NCBI RefSeq assembly: GCF_036244895.1
Contig: NZ_BQKE01000002.1
Coordinates: forward strand, 744,001 to 808,000
Length of the DNA: 64,000 bases
Direction of reading: 5' to 3'
Origin: Persicobacter diffluens
GTDB taxonomy: Bacteria; Bacteroidota; Bacteroidia; Cytophagales; Cyclobacteriaceae
The position numbers and the translations under genes are program-made. This document shows, in pieces, positions 1 to 8,683 of this stretch (the first letter of the stretch is position 1; every line of letters starts with the position of its first letter). The notes under the pieces are model-generated. The model did not search any database. It was not told where the DNA came from and worked only from the letters and a program-made list of their open reading frames with translations.

Positions 1-640
1 CATTGGGCCTATTACAGGAAATGCCTCCACCGCCACAGCCCTGGAAACCGCAAGAGACCTCAGCTTCACCGGTGATGTCACCGGATCGATCACCGGTTTT
101 GACGGGACAGGAAACGGTACCACGGCACTGACCATAGCAGCAGGATCCATCGTGGATGCGGATATTAATGCCGCAGCCGCCATTGCAGACTCCAAATTAG
201 CGACCATCTCCACCGCTGGGAAAGTGGCCAATTCCGCCACTACCGCTACCGACGCCAATACGGCCAATGCCATTGTAGCCAGAGATGCGGCGGGGGATTT
301 TACTGCAAATGATATCACAGCGAACGCCTTCATTGGAACTGTTACCGGAAATGCCTCCACCGCTACAGCCCTGGAAACCGCCAGAGACCTCAGCTTCACC
401 GGTGATGTCACCGGATCGATCACAGGTTTTGACGGGACAGGAAACGGAACAACGGCACTGACCATAGCGGCAGGATCCATCGTGGATGCGGATATTAATG
501 CATCTGCCGCCATTGCGGACTCCAAATTAGCGACCATCTCCACCGCCGGAAAAGTGGCCAATACCGCCACCACCGCTACCGATGCCAATACGGCCAATGC
601 CATCGTAGCCAGAGATGCGGCTGGGGACTTTACCACTGGC
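1..640 (+). repeat. 330-bp tandem coding repeat (two units)
   Basis: Unit 1 runs 1-330 and unit 2 from 331 to about 640, where they diverge after AGDFT. The units match almost base for base; for example both open with CATTGG and share a stretch ending CTGGAAACCG at 41-50 and 371-380. The period is 330 bp, exactly 110 codons. More units probably lie to the left. Confidence 0.9.
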
Positions 641-958
641 AAGATCACCAGCACAGGACTAAAACTAGATCCTACCAATGGCTCATTTGTCTCTCAAATT
701 CAAAGATTTCAGGGAGCAGGTTCAGCCACTACCATTTCAGGTGGAGGATCGTTTGGAACTTTTACCATATCAGGCTTTAGTGGAAGTATCGCCACCACTG
801 CCAATGTCATTGTTAATCCTACCTCTGGAATGGGGAACGTAATCATCACCTATTGTGGTGTTACCGGTGCCAACACAATAGAAGTCGGGGTTTATAATCT
901 AGGTGGGTCTAATTTTGATGCTAGTACAATAACTTTTAATGTCTGCGTAATCCAGTAA
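2..958 (+). CDS. Tandem-repeat surface/adhesin-like protein, C-terminal part (gene starts left of the window)
   Basis: The reading frame is open from the first base of the window, so the start lies outside it; the ATG at 152 is internal. The visible 318 residues hold two near-identical 110-residue repeats rich in Ala, Thr, Asp and Gly, with phrases such as ATISTAGKVAN and GDVTGSITGFDGTGNGTTAL. A unique roughly 100-residue C-terminal domain follows, ending NVCVIQ. No signal peptide or sorting domain is visible in this part. The next gene starts 2 bp after the stop, so it is the first visible gene of a four-gene operon with a CHU_C-like cargo protein, PorP/SprF and a TPR/PD40 protein. Such operons usually carry a surface protein exported by the type IX secretion system. 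The repeats resemble tail-fibre or adhesin repeats. The function as an adhesin is inferred from repeats and context. Confidence 0.75.
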   Translation: MGPITGNASTATALETARDLSFTGDVTGSITGFDGTGNGTTALTIAAGSIVDADINAAAAIADSKLATISTAGKVANSATTATDANTANAIVARDAAGDFTANDITANAFIGTVTGNASTATALETARDLSFTGDVTGSITGFDGTGNGTTALTIAAGSIVDADINASAAIADSKLATISTAGKVANTATTATDANTANAIVARDAAGDFTTGKITSTGLKLDPTNGSFVSQIQRFQGAGSATTISGGGSFGTFTISGFSGSIATTANVIVNPTSGMGNVIITYCGVTGANTIEVGVYNLGGSNFDASTITFNVCVIQ

Positions 959-960
959 GT

Positions 961-2202
961 ATGAAAAATCTACTCCTACTTTCAGGGCTACTCCTCTCCC
1001 CTATCTTGCTCAGAGCCCAAACCGTCCTGCTCAATCACCCCATGGTTACGGTGGAAGAAAATGTGACCGTTCATATCATCGGAAATGTTGAGGCACAGGG
1101 AAATCTGGACTTAAATGGACAAATAGAGGTGGAAGGCAGTTGGTTGCATTCGGGCACTGCTGCTTTCAATGGACAGCTGGTGCTTTCCGGAGATTATACC
1201 GACACCGGCACAAGTCAATGGTCTGCCGATAGTCAATTAACCTTGGATGGTTCACTTCAAAACATCAGTGGTATCTCCCAAACGATGGGCATTCTAAAAT
1301 TGGCAGGCGAGGGAGACAAACGCTTTGATCAAACATTGACCATTGGTCAAAACCTGATAATGGAAAACGGCTGGTTACTCGCCGACACTGTCACCCTCTT
1401 AGATGGCGCCCATATTGGTCAAGGCCATGATAACAGCTATATCATTGGCTGGCTCAGTCTAAAAGGCAATGAAAAAATCTACTATCCTATTGGTAATGAA
1501 AACAACTATACCCCCTTGATTATTAAAAATTTGGGAGGTGGTGAGCTACGCCTAGCTATTAAAGGGACATTGACTTCCAGATCCTCAGACTTTATTGCCG
1601 GAACAAACCTTCAACAACTCTCCGGCACTCATCACTGGCAGGTTTCTTGGGAAGAAGGCTCCTCCCAAAACACTTACCTCCAGTTACCTTTCTTCGATAG
1701 TGAATTTAATGAAAGTCCGGAAGATTTAAATTATTTGGTCGTGGCGGAAGCCTCCGCAAACCAAAGGGCCTTCCGCTCTCTGGGACAATCGGAACGAATA
1801 ATCATTGATGGCTATGAAGGCATTGGAAGCGCATTGAGCATGTCTGACACTTTAGGCATGAGCTTATACACCTTAGGAGTCTCCACTTCATTCGAGGAAC
1901 AAACTTCTTTTTTCATTCCCAATGCCCTGATTTATCAGGCTGCACTGGAAGATGACCGCCTTATCAAAATTTATTCACAAGACATCTCCGGAGATGAATT
2001 CCTTTTCCGCATTTACAATACTGCAGGAGAAATTGTACACGAAAGCTTCTCCTTTTCACAAATGTCGACTCAAGGCTGGAATGGCATTAATATCCGCAAT
2101 GGAAATATGGTTCCTCCCGGAGTATACAATTATCTGATGACAGGAAGATTTAATAATGGTAAAATCATCAATCATTCAGGAAGTGTAATGGTCATTCATT
2201 AA
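961..2202 (+). CDS. Secreted protein with CHU_C-like (T9SS type B) C-terminal sorting domain
   Basis: The 413-residue protein opens with a clear signal peptide (MKNLLLLSGLLLSPILLRAQ). The middle is beta-rich and typical of secreted Bacteroidota proteins, with filament-like hydrophilic strands. The last 95 residues, from about 318 (FIPNALIYQ), follow the order of the gliding-motility-associated C-terminal domain: an FRIYNTAGE-type strand, a W-N-G turn, then PPGVYNYLMTGRFNNG and a final GSVMVIH. This matches the CHU_C/TIGR04131 type B signal in outline, but without the usual TPNGDGIND opening, so the match is partial. It starts 2 bp after the repeat protein and is followed after 20 bp by PorP/SprF, the usual partner of type B cargo. 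Its likely place is the cell surface or the medium. The exact role is unknown. Confidence 0.7.
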   Translation: MKNLLLLSGLLLSPILLRAQTVLLNHPMVTVEENVTVHIIGNVEAQGNLDLNGQIEVEGSWLHSGTAAFNGQLVLSGDYTDTGTSQWSADSQLTLDGSLQNISGISQTMGILKLAGEGDKRFDQTLTIGQNLIMENGWLLADTVTLLDGAHIGQGHDNSYIIGWLSLKGNEKIYYPIGNENNYTPLIIKNLGGGELRLAIKGTLTSRSSDFIAGTNLQQLSGTHHWQVSWEEGSSQNTYLQLPFFDSEFNESPEDLNYLVVAEASANQRAFRSLGQSERIIIDGYEGIGSALSMSDTLGMSLYTLGVSTSFEEQTSFFIPNALIYQAALEDDRLIKIYSQDISGDEFLFRIYNTAGEIVHESFSFSQMSTQGWNGINIRNGNMVPPGVYNYLMTGRFNNGKIINHSGSVMVIH

Positions 2203-2222
2203 TCCCACAAACGATCAAAATT

Positions 2223-3275
2223 ATGAATAAAATATTACACATTATTTACCTCCTATTTTTACCAGGTATTCTTTGTGCTCAAATAGGAAATTTCTCCCAA
2301 TTCTATAGCACCAGCCAATTGCTGAATCCGGCCATGACCGGATTAGAAATTGACTATTACTTCGGGCTTAACTACCGCTCCCAATGGCGAGGACAAGGAG
2401 AACCCACCAACGCGCAACACTTCGCCTGTTCCCTGCCTATTTTTTTTACACAGGGCAATTTCGAGCAACATAAAGGGGGCCTGGGCCTATCCGTTTTTAA
2501 CCAGCAAGCTGGCATGGATCGGGTTTATAAGTCTACCGCCATTCAGGTTAGTGCCGCTTATAATCTGAATCTGGATAAATTTTCCACCCAGATGATCTCA
2601 TTTGGAATGCAAGCAGGCTGGCACCAAAACCGAATGGATTATGGCAATATCATCACCGGCAGCATGTATGACCCATTTACCGGTCAGGTAAACCCCAATG
2701 CCAGTCCCTCCATCGATATGGCGGACTTAAACAATCAGGTAAATGTCCCCCTTGTCAATCTGGGCATAATGTATTACCTCAACCCAAAAAGCACAGGGAG
2801 AAGACACCGATATAGCATGTTTGGGGGCTTTGCCGCTTCTACCCTTAACCGACCCAATGCGACGCTTTATAAAGAAACGGATGGCTACCGATTGCCCATT
2901 ACCTATAAAGTACATGGAGGCATTGACCTGCGCTCCCGGGATGCCGATATGTTTTTTAGCCCCAACTTTCTGATCAGGCATGAAGATGGGTTAACCCAAT
3001 ATAATTTGGGAGCCTATTATACCTATCAAATTGAAAGAAATCATAGAGAGAAAACCTTCTTCCACGCCACGCTGGGCATGTGGTACCGCCTGGGAGACTC
3101 CTTCATTTTCTCCGCCGGATTTATTCGCAACGCCTTATCGGTAGCTTTTAGTTATGATCTTAATATCAATAATATTCGATACAACACTTCCGGAGGCGGT
3201 GCGGCGGAAATATCCATCGCCTATCGCATCCTTAAAGAACGAAAAGTGAAACGATTTTCCACTCCCTTAATGTAA
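2223..3275 (+). CDS. PorP/SprF family type IX secretion membrane protein
   Basis: This 350-residue protein has a signal peptide (MNKILHIIYLLFLPGILCAQ) and the conserved family opening: FSQFYSTSQLLNPAMTG, then YRSQWRGQG. The rest is alternating beta strands of an outer-membrane barrel ending in a short basic tail. Length and order agree with PorP/SprF proteins, which pair with particular T9SS type B cargo and help fix or export them at the cell surface. The gene lies between the CHU_C-like protein (20 bp upstream) and the TPR/PD40 protein (4 bp downstream), the normal order in such operons. Family assignment is firm; the exact cargo, probably the two upstream products, is inferred from linkage. 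Confidence 0.9.
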   Translation: MNKILHIIYLLFLPGILCAQIGNFSQFYSTSQLLNPAMTGLEIDYYFGLNYRSQWRGQGEPTNAQHFACSLPIFFTQGNFEQHKGGLGLSVFNQQAGMDRVYKSTAIQVSAAYNLNLDKFSTQMISFGMQAGWHQNRMDYGNIITGSMYDPFTGQVNPNASPSIDMADLNNQVNVPLVNLGIMYYLNPKSTGRRHRYSMFGGFAASTLNRPNATLYKETDGYRLPITYKVHGGIDLRSRDADMFFSPNFLIRHEDGLTQYNLGAYYTYQIERNHREKTFFHATLGMWYRLGDSFIFSAGFIRNALSVAFSYDLNINNIRYNTSGGGAAEISIAYRILKERKVKRFSTPLM

Positions 3276-3279
3276 GTTC

Positions 3280-5721
3280 ATGAACCTTATCTCCCTACTC
3301 CTGTTTTTTTTCCTTCTAATCCCCGATAAAGGCAATTTTAAAAAAATACAAAAGGAAGCCGACAAAGCCTTTGAGGCGGGAAATTATACCCTTGCTATCC
3401 CTTTGTACCAACAACTGGCATCCGAATATCCGGAGTCCGCTTATGCCATATACCGACTCGCGCATGCTCATGATGCACTACTTCATTATCAGGAGGCCTT
3501 ACCCCTATACCGGGAGCTCAAGGAAGATTTTGTGGAAGAATACCCCTTAGAAGGATTTTATTATGCGCGTTCCCTAAAATTAAATAATCGCTTAAGGGAA
3601 AGCGTCTATGCTTTTCAGGATTTTGAACACAACCTCAAAATCGAGGAATTACCCAAAGGGGATCAAAAAAAAGCCAGCATCCTTTTGGAACAGGCCCGTA
3701 TTGAAAGAGGAGGTTGTTACCTGGCATTATCGGAGCGAAAGGAAGACTACCGAACCGTTATATTTTCTCGTATGGAAAATGGCATTAACAGTCCGTCCAA
3801 CGATTATGCCCCTGTTCTTTTTCAAAATGGAGACACCCTGGCCATAGCCTCCAGCAGGAAAACGCCCGGCACCAAACTCAATGCGTTGGGGGAGAGCAAT
3901 GAAGAAATTTACCTCTACACTTATGAAACCAATATGTGGGATGAATATGTGCCAAAGGATCGATTCAATCAATTTAATACCACAGACTCTGAGGCCCCGG
4001 GTTGTTTTAGCCCTGATGGATTAGAGTTTTATTTCGTGAGGTGTGAGGAAAAATCAGGCTGTAAAATACTCATGAGCAAAAAGGAAAATGGACAATGGCT
4101 AAAGCCCAAATTACTGGGAAAAGAGGTGAATTTCCCAAAATACAACAGCAAGCAACCGGCCTTAAGCTACAGCGGAGACACGCTCTATTTCGTCTCTGAC
4201 CGGCCAAAGGGAAAGGGTGGGGATGATATTTATTATGCTATCAGAAATAAAAAAGATAAATGGGTGAGCGCGACCAATGTGGAAGCCATCAATTCGCCAG
4301 GGAGGGAAATGGCACCACATATGGTGGCTCAAACTGGAAAAATAATTTTCTCCAGTGATGGGCACCATGGCTATGGCGGGCAGGATTTATTTATTTGGGA
4401 TTCGCATCACAAAGATCAAATCATCAATTTGGGCACGCCCTACAACACTCCGTATGACGAAACTTGTATGGTGACGGGTGCAGAAATGGGCTACCTTTCC
4501 TCCAATCGAAGACAAGAAAGTAGATTTGATATTTATGAAATGATGTGGTACGATTTAGACGGCGTATTAGACGATATAAGTACCATTTCGATGGAGGCCA
4601 ACCGGACGATCAATTGGGATAAATTTGAAGCGTCGTACCCAAATGGAGTTGAAAAACAGTGGTTAAAAAAGAACAAAACACGACTGATGGCCGAGCTTTA
4701 TTATAAGACCCCAATCCCGGTTCCTGTTGAGGAAGCCTCTGATGAATTAAAACGAATTGGGAATCGTTTGGCCATTCAGGAATTATTGGAATATCCTCAG
4801 GAGGCACAGGAGGATTGGAAAATTGAAGATAAAAATCGTTGGGAGACCCTGAACCGTGTTCAACAGGAAAAATTAAAAACATGGGCTGAAAATTCCGGAA
4901 AGGAAAATAAATCTTCCGCTCCCGCATTGGAAAAAGGAGATTCCTATGATTCATTTGAAGATAAGAGACTGCTTGCCTACTGTATTAAAAAATTTGCTTC
5001 AGGACCAGACGGGGACCATAGCTCCAATCCGGCGCCTTTGGTAAAAAACAATGCGGATAGTATATATATGCATCAGGAAATGAAGCAGGCAGACTCCCCA
5101 GTGGCCGCTACGGCCCCACCAACCGCAGGAGGGTTTCAAGCATTAAAAAAGGAATTTAATCATTCCGATAAGCATGAAAATCCATCCAATAACGCCTTTA
5201 GAGAAGTAACAAGGACTGCTTCCCCTCCGGCAACAGTTGATAACGCCTTGGCTTTTTACCGAAACTTGTCAGAAAAGGATCAATTAAGGGTGGACCGGAT
5301 CATTGCGCAACGATGGGCCAACCGCATATATTTACTTCAGCCTCATTTATTAGCAGAGGATCTAAAAACCCTTCAACAATTAGAGCCGGAAGAAAAAAAG
5401 CTATTGGAGCAAAGCAAGCAGAGCTTTTGGTATATTGGTAAGGCCAGAGCGATTGAAGACTTTTACACCTTTACCAGCACGCAAAAGGAACACAACTCCA
5501 AAGACTGGAAACGATTAAGCATCCTATTCAGCCTGAAAACAGATCAGGATGGTTTTGTCCGAATGCGCTCGTCGGATTGGGAATTTTTAAAATCCCTTTC
5601 AGAGCCCGATATAGATCGCCTGAAGATATTGTCTTTACGAATCGAAGAGACTCCTTTACTTTCCTGCAACGGTATTTTAGAGCCGGTCCCCACTTTAGCT
5701 GAAGAAACGGAGGAGGAGTGA
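3280..5721 (+). CDS. TPR and PD40 (WD40-like beta-propeller) periplasmic protein of the PorP/SprF operon
   Basis: The 813-residue protein has a short hydrophobic N-terminus (MNLISLLLFFFLLIPDKG), TPR-like helices at about 20-140 (AGNYTLAIPLYQQLASEYPE), then several PD40 propeller blades between about 180 and 410 (ISFSRDG-type strands such as PGCFSPDGLEFYFVR, KQPALSYSGDTLYFVSDRP). The C-terminal half is helical, Lys/Glu rich and ends TEETEEE. Genes in this position commonly encode TPR-PD40-OmpA proteins; here I see no OmpA peptidoglycan-binding domain, so the C-terminus is different. It starts 4 bp after PorP/SprF and closes the operon. Role inferred: periplasmic partner of the surface system. 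Confidence 0.8.
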   Translation: MNLISLLLFFFLLIPDKGNFKKIQKEADKAFEAGNYTLAIPLYQQLASEYPESAYAIYRLAHAHDALLHYQEALPLYRELKEDFVEEYPLEGFYYARSLKLNNRLRESVYAFQDFEHNLKIEELPKGDQKKASILLEQARIERGGCYLALSERKEDYRTVIFSRMENGINSPSNDYAPVLFQNGDTLAIASSRKTPGTKLNALGESNEEIYLYTYETNMWDEYVPKDRFNQFNTTDSEAPGCFSPDGLEFYFVRCEEKSGCKILMSKKENGQWLKPKLLGKEVNFPKYNSKQPALSYSGDTLYFVSDRPKGKGGDDIYYAIRNKKDKWVSATNVEAINSPGREMAPHMVAQTGKIIFSSDGHHGYGGQDLFIWDSHHKDQIINLGTPYNTPYDETCMVTGAEMGYLSSNRRQESRFDIYEMMWYDLDGVLDDISTISMEANRTINWDKFEASYPNGVEKQWLKKNKTRLMAELYYKTPIPVPVEEASDELKRIGNRLAIQELLEYPQEAQEDWKIEDKNRWETLNRVQQEKLKTWAENSGKENKSSAPALEKGDSYDSFEDKRLLAYCIKKFASGPDGDHSSNPAPLVKNNADSIYMHQEMKQADSPVAATAPPTAGGFQALKKEFNHSDKHENPSNNAFREVTRTASPPATVDNALAFYRNLSEKDQLRVDRIIAQRWANRIYLLQPHLLAEDLKTLQQLEPEEKKLLEQSKQSFWYIGKARAIEDFYTFTSTQKEHNSKDWKRLSILFSLKTDQDGFVRMRSSDWEFLKSLSEPDIDRLKILSLRIEETPLLSCNGILEPVPTLAEETEEE

Positions 5722-5737
5722 TTTTAATGAATACTAG

Positions 5738-5928
5738 GAGCCTGTCGGATTATAATTGACTTCACAAAATTCACAAAATATTATTTTGGCCATTAATTGT
5801 GCGTGAAAGTCAAACTAGCTCTAAAGGCTATATTTCGGGAATTGGAAATATATTTTCTTCAATTGAAAATAGAGAAACCAAATAATATTTCGACTAATAG
5901 AATAAAATGGTATAAATCCGACAGGCTC
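5738..5928. mobile_element. 191-bp MITE with CTAG target duplication
   Basis: The ends are perfect inverted repeats, GAGCCTGTCGGATT at 5738-5751 and AATCCGACAGGCTC at 5915-5928. Each end is flanked by CTAG (5734-5737 and 5929-5932), read as a 4-bp target duplication. There is no ORF inside, so a transposase elsewhere must move it. It sits between the 3' end of the surface operon and a broken gene. Confidence 0.8.
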
Positions 5929-5932
5929 CTAG

Positions 5933-6219
5933 ATGATTTTCAGACTTATTGACTACGATACAATTTATGCCAGGAATTTTCTTGATTTTGGTTCTTTCTG
6001 ATAATAATTCTAAGGCATTTCCAATAGCACCGAGAACATAATTTAGGTTTCTTGGTGGTTTGGTATTCCCAACTCCTCCGCTAAATCCGAGTAAAATATT
6101 GGTTCTCCAGCAATAGCTTGACGAACAATTATTGGAAATACTTTCCTTGCTATTTCTACATATAACTTATCAACCTCTAATAAGTCGGCTTTTGATTTAT
6201 GTCCAGTTGGTTTATTCAT
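5933..6219 (-). pseudogene. Broken gene, N-terminal fragment, frameshifted
   Basis: Read on the minus strand from ATG at 6219, the fragment starts MNKPTGHKSKADLLEVDKLY and continues to GEPIFYSDLAEELGIP. It then hits a stop, but the neighbouring frame continues as PPRNLNYVLGAIGNALELL and KKIPGINCIVVNKSE. This order resembles the N-terminal region found before HNH nuclease-type domains in Bacteroidota and other bacteria (my recollection, not a search). One base appears to be missing near 6060. The fragment ends at the CTAG flank of the MITE and the downstream gene leaves no room for a C-terminus, so it is a truncated, frameshifted remnant. Confidence 0.6.
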
Positions 6220-6325
6220 GTGTGGGGAATTAAATGTGCGCTAACGACCCGGCTAGCAGATGTAGCTAGGCCGTGTGAGGCCTTTAGCGAAAGCCATGCG
6301 GTAAACTTTGCGAGGCTATGGCTAC
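6220..6325 (-). other. Integron attC-like structured site (site 1)
   Basis: On the minus strand this 105-base stretch runs from the stop of the 6322-6779 gene to just before the start of the next minus-strand gene. Its outer parts pair (AATGGGGA with TTCCCC), and inner arms include AGCCAT/ATGGCT and GGCTAGC/GCTAGCC. Near its end it has TCGTTAGCGCACATTTAATT, which is similar to the end of a second site at 7316-7380. Size, position between same-strand genes and stacked imperfect palindromes are those of cassette recombination sites, though the core GTTAGCG does not exactly fit GTTRRRY. Confidence 0.45.
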
Positions 6326-6779
6326 TCCCCATTATTAATCTCGTTTTTCTTAATGATCCTTGCAATTGGCATTTCAGGTAATTCATAAGAGTTACCTTTT
6401 TTGTATAAACAGATCTGTAATTGCAGATCCATTGTGTCGGCTATTTGATCTACTTTTTGATTAATCTTTATCGTCCTTTCATAATCGGGTATTATGCTAA
6501 TAAACTCCTTTTTCAAAATACGGAATTGTTTCAGTCTTTTTCCTCGACCTGGTTAACATAGAATAAGAAATATTCAATTGAATCTATCTTATTGTAATCA
6601 GAAGTTGGTATGCCAATCCATAGGTCAAATTCTAGATTTCCGTCAACCAAAATTATTGGATCGAGAATCACTTGTACAGATGAATTTACCAGATATTTCG
6701 CCCATTTATTGCAAGACATACTGGAAGAGAGTATGCTCAAGTGAATTAGAAATATAATAGTCTTCATATTCATGCCCAA
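6322..6779 (-). pseudogene. Small lipoprotein-like gene with a frameshift in an A-run
   Basis: The first half (6779-6531) encodes MGMNMKTIIFLIHLSILSSS followed by a lipobox-like Ser-Met-Ser-Cys. It ends at a TGA just after VNQVEEKD. The adjoining frame reads on as EEKRLKQFRILKKEFISII and ends NEINNGE at 6322. One additional A in the five-A run near 6537 joins the two halves and makes the length exactly 153 codons. So this is one gene with a one-base loss, or a sequencing error. I do not recognise the family. It shares a cassette-like block with the membrane gene at 6822-7313. Confidence 0.65.
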
Positions 6780-6821
6780 ATGAAAGGTAACATTTACAGT
6801 AAAATGGGTTTTTATGTATTA

Positions 6822-7313
6822 TCACATAATGTGTTGCCTATTATTTTTCCATTCAATATCCAAAACATGTCGTAATCTGTTGAGGCTTGATTTGCTTATA
6901 GATCTAAATGATAATTCAATGAAACCGAATCTGATGAATAAAAGCTGAGCAAATACAATCAAAAGGAAAACAGGAGAGAAGTCTTCAGCCCTATTTAGGT
7001 ATTCTACGGCCAACCCCAGTATGGGCAGTAGAAGAAGTACGCTCGAAAGGACTTTAAATATCTTATGAATTTCAACTTTCACAATCCCTCTATTAGAAGA
7101 AATTTCCCCCGTCAAGACGCAGAAAGCCCCTTTCCCAATAGCAGATGATATAATTTTAAATTTATTCTCATTGACTTCCCCACGGAAAGATTTATCAGTT
7201 TTCTGGGAGGTCAAATTTTTAGAGTAATCTGTTCTTCTTTTTAGTCTGTCTAATGTTTTTTCTTGATTATCGGTCAAGACAAATTCTTTTTCTATTGTTG
7301 GAAATACTTTCAT
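6822..7313 (-). CDS. Small membrane protein, unknown function
   Basis: A 163-residue protein. Residues 1-85 are soluble and basic (MKVFPTIEKEFVLTDNQEKT). Two hydrophobic segments follow at about 87-107 (VLSSVLLLLPILGLAVEYL) and 114-134 (PVFLLIVFAQLLFIRFGFIE), then a basic C-terminal tail. No family is recognised. It is followed 42 bp later on the same strand by the frameshifted lipoprotein gene, and the two together are bounded by attC-like sites on both sides. Such small membrane proteins of unknown role are typical cargo of gene cassettes; that reading is inference. Confidence 0.6.
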   Translation of the reverse strand: MKVFPTIEKEFVLTDNQEKTLDRLKRRTDYSKNLTSQKTDKSFRGEVNENKFKIISSAIGKGAFCVLTGEISSNRGIVKVEIHKIFKVLSSVLLLLPILGLAVEYLNRAEDFSPVFLLIVFAQLLFIRFGFIELSFRSISKSSLNRLRHVLDIEWKNNRQHIM

Positions 7314-7400
7314 TTTTCTAAATTAAGTGCAACTAAGTGTGTATGGAGCGTAGCCAGCAGGGCGTGAAATACCCCTTATTGAACTAAATCATGTCGGCAT
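7314..7400 (-). other. Integron attC-like site, partial (site 2)
   Basis: On the minus strand this segment precedes the start of the 6822-7313 gene. It contains CCTGCTGGCTACG and then TTAGTTGCACTTAATTT, matching the end of site 1 (CTGCTAGCCGGG ... TTAGCGCACATTTAATT) in order and spacing class. The far half of the site is eroded or absent. Beyond it (7400-7660) I see no supported gene. Confidence 0.35.
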
Positions 7401-7649
7401 AGCTCATCACTAAAGATACAGATCATACCGATTTTTATAAATTAATCCTTTTATATTTTTCACTTCACTTAAAAAAAGGCCGGGGAAAAAGCGGGTTTAC
7501 CATCATAGCGCAGGCCATCATTGGGGTTCCAGTGTACGCAGAGACATATCGTAAAATGGTGACTCAGGCTAACATAGGAGGTAAAAGTGGAACACACCGA
7601 ATTTCTGGCATTCTCTTAAAAATGTGTAAACTGCACCATCAGTGTAATC

Positions 7650-7871
7650 TATTTCAATAAGGCGTTTGTGCGTTTACTTTTGCCAGAAGGCATGTTGGAG
7701 TTTTTTGATTTTGTCAATTTTGCAGACCAGAATGGAAGCACCATCAATCACTTGGATAAAAAAGCGATAATACCAATGGAGTATGAGGAACTTGACCTCC
7801 AAGCCAGAGCTATTCCAATACTACCATTTCAGGTTTTTACCCTAAATAGCATAATAAGCTTATTGCTATGA
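7650..7871 (+). pseudogene. Remnant of an ISAon1-type transposase N-terminal region
   Basis: The frame encodes RLLLPEGMLEFFDFVNFADQ and then KAIIPMEYEELDLQAR, which follows the typical opening of ISAon1-family transposase N-terminal proteins (LLPEGLLEYF..., then P-EEY and a short basic region). It loses the pattern after about 50 residues and ends at 7871. No inverted repeats or catalytic half are visible nearby. I read it as a decayed fragment. Recognition rests on memory of the family, not a search. Confidence 0.5.
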
Positions 7872-8683
7872 TACAAGGATCTAGGCCGAGACAGACCTTC
7901 TTAACTTTGACAAAGCACATGGTAGACTCAAATCTCCTCCCATTATTAATAAAGATTCGGTTACCCATATTTTAATGTAAAACTCCAAAACCAAAGGATT
8001 CATTAACCCCCACCATCACATACAGCAAAAATTGCCCGGCACTCTTCTTTCCGCTCTATTCAAATTTTATAAGATTGTTCAGGGCACAAAAAATAGATCA
8101 TCATTAGGCTCATAAAAAATCAACCCAATCATTGAGGTTTTCACAAAAAACACCTCTTTAGAATGAAATATGACTCAAAAAAGGAGGTCCACCTAGTTAT
8201 TTCAAAAAACCACAATTTTTTTTATAAAAAATCTACCTACAAATAATACAATAAAAACCGCTACATTAAAAAAAGATAAAGCGCAACAATGCACCAACCT
8301 GTCTCAAAAGACTCCATAGCGACATTTGCAAATGAAAACCGCAATTGTAGTATACATTTTGAACTATTTCCAACTCAAGCCGCCCAACCCCCTAATAATT
8401 CAAAATAAACTATATTTATAAAAATAATAAACTAATCTTTTCTTAATTCAAACCAAACCTTTCTTCAATTTCCAGAGAAATACAAACCTTTTCCACTACC
8501 CTGAATTATTCAATCTCAGCGCAAGCTACTTTATTTTGATTCTGCGTTTCCATTTTTTTATGAAATATTATTTCGCAAGATTTGCACTCAACCTACAAAA
8601 ACAAATGACCTGAAAATGAAGATTTGAATTCCTCCTTTTGCCGGAGATTAAAATAGAATTCAACAACCATTCAATCTTTCAGG
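7872..8683 (+). promoter_or_regulatory. Long AT-rich leader upstream of susC
   Basis: No gene is supported in these 812 bases. The stretch is very AT rich. At 8257-8270 it holds ACCGCTACATTAAA, similar to motifs upstream of the GH2 gene (16087) and the GH16 operon (45856, in direct orientation). An ATG-proximal stretch CTTTCAGGATG precedes susC. The susC promoter must lie here, but I cannot place it. Confidence 0.4.
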
